NCBI GenBank assembly: GCA_947629865.1
Contig: CANRFJ010000004.1
Coordinates: 1 to 64,000, forward strand
Reading direction: 5' to 3'
Origin: an uncultured Lachnospiraceae bacterium
GTDB taxonomy: Bacteria > Bacillota > Clostridia > Lachnospirales > Lachnospiraceae
DNA: 64,000 nucleotides
Shown: in pieces, positions 61,026-64,000 of the stretch
Layout of the letters: the number at the start of each line of letters is the position of its first letter
Position numbering within the stretch: the first letter of the stretch is position 1
Translations under genes and position numbers: made by a program
The notes under the pieces: model-generated
What the model saw: the letters and a program-made list of their open reading frames with translations, nothing else
The model's database searches: none
What the model was told of the DNA's origin: nothing

Positions 61026-61716
61026 TCTGGAAATAATAGCCAACACCCCATTTTGTATGTATATAGTCTGGTTCGCTTGGATTCGTCTCAATTTTTTCCC
61101 GCAGACGGCGTATGTGGACGTCCACTGTCCTCACATCGCCCGGATACTCATATCCCCAGACGTCATTCAACAGTTTATTTCGCCCGTATACCTTGCCCGG
61201 GTGATTCATCAGAAGCTCCAGCAAATCAAATTCCTTGGCTGTGAGATTTACCTCTCTGTCGCCCACAAACACCCGACGGCTGTCAACGTCCACCCGCATG
61301 TCGCCAAACACAACCGTGGATGGATTCTCCTTTTCGCTCTCCTGTTTCTGTCGGGAACTGCGGCGCATAATCGCCTTGATCCTTGCTTTTACCTCAAGGA
61401 TATTAAAGGGCTTGGTAATATAGTCGTCCGCACCGTACTCCAGCCCAAGGATTTTGTCCATGTCGTCTCCCTTGGCAGTCAGCATAATAATCGGCACGTC
61501 CGAAAACTCCCGAATCTGCTGGCAGACCTCAAAGCCGGTCATCTTCGGCAGCATAACGTCAAGCAGGATTACGTCATACTCCGTCCGATGGGCGGAATTC
61601 AGCGCCTCCTCGCCGTCGTATGCGTAGTCAACCGTCATTCCGTCCTGCTCCAGACTGAACCGGATTCCCTTTACAATTAACTTTTCATCGTCTACTACCA
61701 GCACTCTCTTTGCCAT
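61015..61716 (-). CDS. OmpR-family response regulator (WalR-like)
   Basis: The 233-residue regulator has a receiver domain (VVDDEKLIVKGI, phospho-Asp in VILLDVMLPKMTG, TAKGDD, KPFN) and a winged-helix output domain (LTAKEFDLLELLMNHPGKVYGRNKLL, VDVHIRRLREKIE). It forms a two-component system with the kinase downstream. The WalR/PhoP family is the nearest in sequence pattern; regulon is unknown. GGAGG precedes the ATG. Confidence 0.93.
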   Translation of the reverse strand: MAKRVLVVDDEKLIVKGIRFSLEQDGMTVDYAYDGEEALNSAHRTEYDVILLDVMLPKMTGFEVCQQIREFSDVPIIMLTAKGDDMDKILGLEYGADDYITKPFNILEVKARIKAIMRRSSRQKQESEKENPSTVVFGDMRVDVDSRRVFVGDREVNLTAKEFDLLELLMNHPGKVYGRNKLLNDVWGYEYPGDVRTVDVHIRRLREKIETNPSEPDYIHTKWGVGYYFQNEG

Positions 61717-61733
61717 AAATCTGCCTCCACTTA

Positions 61734-62384
61734 TTAAACCGTAATATACTCTTTTATTTTATCGAAAATTCCTGTCTTAATGCCTGATATTTTCATTATA
61801 TCCTCAATTTTCCGGAAGTTCCCGTTTTTCTCCCGGTATGAGATAATCCCGACAGCCCGGCTCTGGCCGATACCGCTCAGCGTCATGAGTTCCGCCTCGG
61901 ACGCAGTATTGATATTTACCTTCCGGGAAGCGCCTGGCTGTTCCCCTCCGGCGGCGTCCTCTCTGTCTCCGGACTGCTTCTTTCCCGCGCCCACGGTCTC
62001 AATAAAAAGCCTCGTCCCGTCCGGTACGCTCTCCGCCTGATTGATGGAACTTTTGTCCGCTCTTTTTGTAAAACCGCCCGCCTTCTTCACCGCCTCTATC
62101 ACCCGCGGCTCCCTGTCAAAGGTGTAGACGCCCGGCTTTTTCACCTCGCCGCACACATGGACATACACGTCCCCCTCCCTCTCACCGGAAGCAGAATCGT
62201 CAGCTGTCCCCGGCGACGCAGAGGCATGGCTTTTTTCTCCGTCCAAAAAGGATTCCGTGACAATCGTGTCGGAATCCGGAGCAGAACCGGCGCCCTGCCG
62301 GTAACTGGTGTAAAAATATGCGGTGCCGCAGAGAAGTACGGCGGTCGCCACCGCCACTGCCCTGACTTTTTTGCTCTTGTCCAT
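61734..62384 (-). CDS. comEA: ComEA-like SLBB/helix-hairpin-helix DNA receptor
   Basis: The 216-residue protein has an N-terminal membrane segment, a low-complexity stretch, an SLBB domain (VYVHVCGEVKKPGVYTFDREPRVIEAVKKAGGFT) and a C-terminal double helix-hairpin-helix (NINTASEAELMTLSGIGQSRAVGIISYREKNG). ComEA binds double-stranded DNA at the cell surface for uptake through ComEC. It is the first gene of the run leading to the two-component system, GerMN protein and comEC. Confidence 0.94.
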   Translation of the reverse strand: MDKSKKVRAVAVATAVLLCGTAYFYTSYRQGAGSAPDSDTIVTESFLDGEKSHASASPGTADDSASGEREGDVYVHVCGEVKKPGVYTFDREPRVIEAVKKAGGFTKRADKSSINQAESVPDGTRLFIETVGAGKKQSGDREDAAGGEQPGASRKVNINTASEAELMTLSGIGQSRAVGIISYREKNGNFRKIEDIMKISGIKTGIFDKIKEYITV

Positions 62385-62520
62385 TCTATCTATCTCCTTA
62401 TTTCAGGCCGGAAAAAAGGAAATTAGATGCACAATGTTATTTTACCAGTGAATTTAAGATTTTACAATACTATTTCAAATATTTTTCATTTATTTTTCAT
62501 ATTTTTATCATTCAGGGTTC

Positions 62521-62955
62521 TCATTTCCACTTAAAGGTTATAATTCCCGCGATGATTATGACGACACCGATACATTTGCGCCACTCAAACGGCTGTTTAT
62601 CCACACCGAATATACCGGCCAGTTCGATCAGATAGGCCACCAACAGCTGAACTGCCACGATAAACATAACCGAGCGGGCCGGGCCGACACTGTTCATACT
62701 GTAGATCACCGTATAGGTGATAAACGCGCCAATCGCCCCGCCGAGCAGCATATACTTCGGTGTCACCTGCAAAAGGCTGCCCACCGTTCCGTCCCGTCCG
62801 GTTATCAGCCAGGCCAGCACGCACACAACAAAGGCTGTCAGCTGCACAAAGGAAGCCGAGAGCCAGATACTGCTCTGCTTTGTCACCTCGGCGTTAAATA
62901 CGCCCTGAATACTCATTAGCGCGCCGGATATGGCTGCCACTAGGATTCCCCACAT
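62521..62955 (-). CDS. DMT-superfamily YdcZ-like (DUF606) membrane protein
   Basis: The 144-residue protein has about five membrane segments and the YdcZ signature (MWGILVAAISGALMSIQGVFNAEV, VTPKYMLLGGAIGAFITY). The family resembles half-size drug/metabolite transporters and usually works as dimers; no substrate is known. The region between its start and the upstream argD holds an imperfect inverted repeat. Confidence 0.85.
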   Translation of the reverse strand: MWGILVAAISGALMSIQGVFNAEVTKQSSIWLSASFVQLTAFVVCVLAWLITGRDGTVGSLLQVTPKYMLLGGAIGAFITYTVIYSMNSVGPARSVMFIVAVQLLVAYLIELAGIFGVDKQPFEWRKCIGVVIIIAGIITFKWK

Positions 62956-62960
62956 AATTT

Positions 62961-63055
62961 AAAGACACCTGCTTTCTGTACGATTTGTAAATTCTTCCGG
63001 TCTGCCTGTTAGTATCGGCAAAAACCATCTTAATTATACAGAAGCAGATGTCTTT
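62961..63055. other. Imperfect inverted repeat before the YdcZ-like gene
   Basis: AAAGACACCTGCTTTCTGTA at 62961-62980 is nearly complementary to TACAGAAGCAGATGTCTTT at about 63037-63055, 56 bases apart. On the minus strand one arm overlaps a TATAAT-like -10 (near 63033) and the other lies next to the ribosome site. It could be a folded leader controlling translation, or short inverted ends of an old insertion. Confidence 0.5.
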
Positions 63056-63076
63056 TTAAGTGTCTGGCGGAAGTTA

Positions 63077-64000
63077 TCACAAAAGTTTTTCCAGAACAGA
63101 AATCATCTCGTCAACATGTTCTTTTTCAATGACAAGAGGCGGAACCAAACGGATCACATTGGCGCCCGCGCCCATAAGGATCAATCCCTCCTTGAGCGCT
63201 TTCCGGATATAGTCCGCCGCCGGTTCCGTCAGCTCCAGTCCCTGCATAAGTCCTTTGCCGCGGCGCTCCCGCACCGTTTTTTTGGTCTCTGCCAGCTGTC
63301 CGAGACGCTCCTCAAGATAGCCTCCCACCTCGCGCACATGCTCCAGTATATGCTCTTTTTTAAAGATTGCCAGCGTCTCCGCCACGGCCGCACAGGACAG
63401 CGGGTTTCCACCGAAGGTAGTGCCGTGGTCTCCCGGAACCAGCGTCTCTGCGATACGGGCGGTAGTGGCAATGGCTCCCACGCAGATTCCGTTTCCGATT
63501 CCCTTCGCCATCGTCACGATATCCGGTTTCACACCGTAGTGCTGATAGGCGAACATGGCGCCGGTACGCCCCATGCCGCACTGAATCTCATCGCAGATCA
63601 TCATAATGTCATGCTCGTCGCACAGGCGGCGTATACCCTGCAGAAATTCGGGCTCGGCCGGATAGATACCCCCCTCGCCCTGAACTGCTTCCACTATGAC
63701 GGCATAGGTATCATCCGTGATTTTTTCCTCGACGCTGGCGAGGTCATTGTAATCGGCAAAGCTGACGCCTGCAAGCATCGGCTCAAAGGGTTCCCTGTAT
63801 TTTGCCGTCCCCGTCACGGAGAGCGCTCCCATGCTTCGTCCATGAAACGCTTTGTTCATGGAAATGATCTCATGGCGGTTCTCATGCCCGTTCAAGATGG
63901 CATATTTGCGGGCCAGTTTTAACGCTCCCTCGTTGGCCTCCGTCCCACTGTTCGCCAGAAAGACCTTTTCCAGTCCGGTCGCCTCTGCCAATCCCCTGGC
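63077..64000 (-). CDS. argD: Acetylornithine / succinyldiaminopimelate aminotransferase (partial)
   Basis: The C-terminal 307 or so residues of a class III PLP aminotransferase are present; the start lies beyond the window edge. Motifs include NSGTEANEGALKLARKY, AFHGRSMG, EAVQGEGGIYPAEPEF, CDEIQCGMGRTG, the PLP-Lys in VTMAKGIGNG, and HGTTFGGNPLSCA. The enzyme works in arginine biosynthesis. No other arginine genes are visible on this side. Confidence 0.94.
   Translation of the reverse strand, partial: ARGLAEATGLEKVFLANSGTEANEGALKLARKYAILNGHENRHEIISMNKAFHGRSMGALSVTGTAKYREPFEPMLAGVSFADYNDLASVEEKITDDTYAVIVEAVQGEGGIYPAEPEFLQGIRRLCDEHDIMMICDEIQCGMGRTGAMFAYQHYGVKPDIVTMAKGIGNGICVGAIATTARIAETLVPGDHGTTFGGNPLSCAAVAETLAIFKKEHILEHVREVGGYLEERLGQLAETKKTVRERRGKGLMQGLELTEPAADYIRKALKEGLILMGAGANVIRLVPPLVIEKEHVDEMISVLEKLL

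Noticed and set aside
60772..61680. 302-residue plus-strand frame over the response regulator and kinase
   Set aside because: It lies opposite two genes with full receiver and kinase motifs and has no ribosome site.
1..64000. CRISPR array
   Set aside because: No regularly spaced repeats with variable spacers; the repeats found are in-frame coding repeats or short operator repeats.

Overview
The window looks like a chromosomal segment of an anaerobic gut-type Firmicute of the Lachnospiraceae / Clostridium cluster XIVa kind. The evidence is gene content and order (yicC-remA-rpoZ, a mreBCD-mrdA-minCDE-rodA cluster, sepF/ylmH/divIVA, mutSL-miaA), strong AGGAGG ribosome sites with frequent GTG/TTG starts, sigma-A promoters with 17-bp spacing, and Lys-rich secreted proteins with TP/PK linkers. 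The species cannot be told from the sequence. Nearly all of the DNA is coding; no rRNA, CRISPR array, intact IS element or prophage is visible, and there is one tRNA (Ser-CGA).

Layout. 1-5416: yicC, remA, a signal peptidase I gene where gmk usually sits, rpoZ, and two tandem MutS-like ATPases. 5437-8174: a short LysM membrane protein under a LexA-type operator, then a large secreted amidase. 8250-9997: a XerS-like recombinase and an orphan BlaI repressor with its operators. 10041-16091 (minus strand): rluD, lspA, divIVA, ylmH, sepF, yggS and an HlyD-like protein, a division and envelope block. 16405-25080 (minus): mgsA, rodA, minE, minD, minC, mrdA, mreD, mreC, mreB, the elongasome and Min system in one run. 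25122-33481 (minus): radC, a PLP enzyme, miaA, mutL, mutS and an SH3 surface protein. 33605-34313: lexA with its own operators. 34454-36670: a surface protein with leucine-rich and Cys-pair repeats.

36671-38540 is a short, more AT-rich accessory patch: a Phd/RelE-type toxin-antitoxin pair and an orphan RES-domain (NAD+-phosphorylase-like) protein, placed beside rlmD. 38642-44320 returns to housekeeping genes (rlmD, a DUF1836 regulator, pcrA, a small membrane protein, degV). 44387-51736 is the most distinctive accessory region: an ECF-type importer (S component, fused double ATPase, EcfT) transcribed with a secreted DUF4430 (transcobalamin-C-like) protein, facing a divergent pair encoding a second DUF4430-like surface protein and a secreted PQQ-like beta-propeller. 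The divergent promoter region carries a leader with four consecutive hairpins bounded by a 14-bp direct repeat. 51854-64000 holds sir2, a phosphoesterase, an L,D-transpeptidase, tRNA-Ser, holA, comEC, a GerMN lipoprotein, a WalRK-like two-component system, comEA, a YdcZ-type membrane protein and a truncated argD.

The main functional themes are cell-wall growth and division, DNA repair with an SOS circuit (two LexA-operator sites, one driving lexA and one driving a YneA-like gene), competence-type DNA uptake genes, and a candidate surface capture and uptake system for a cobamide-like ligand.
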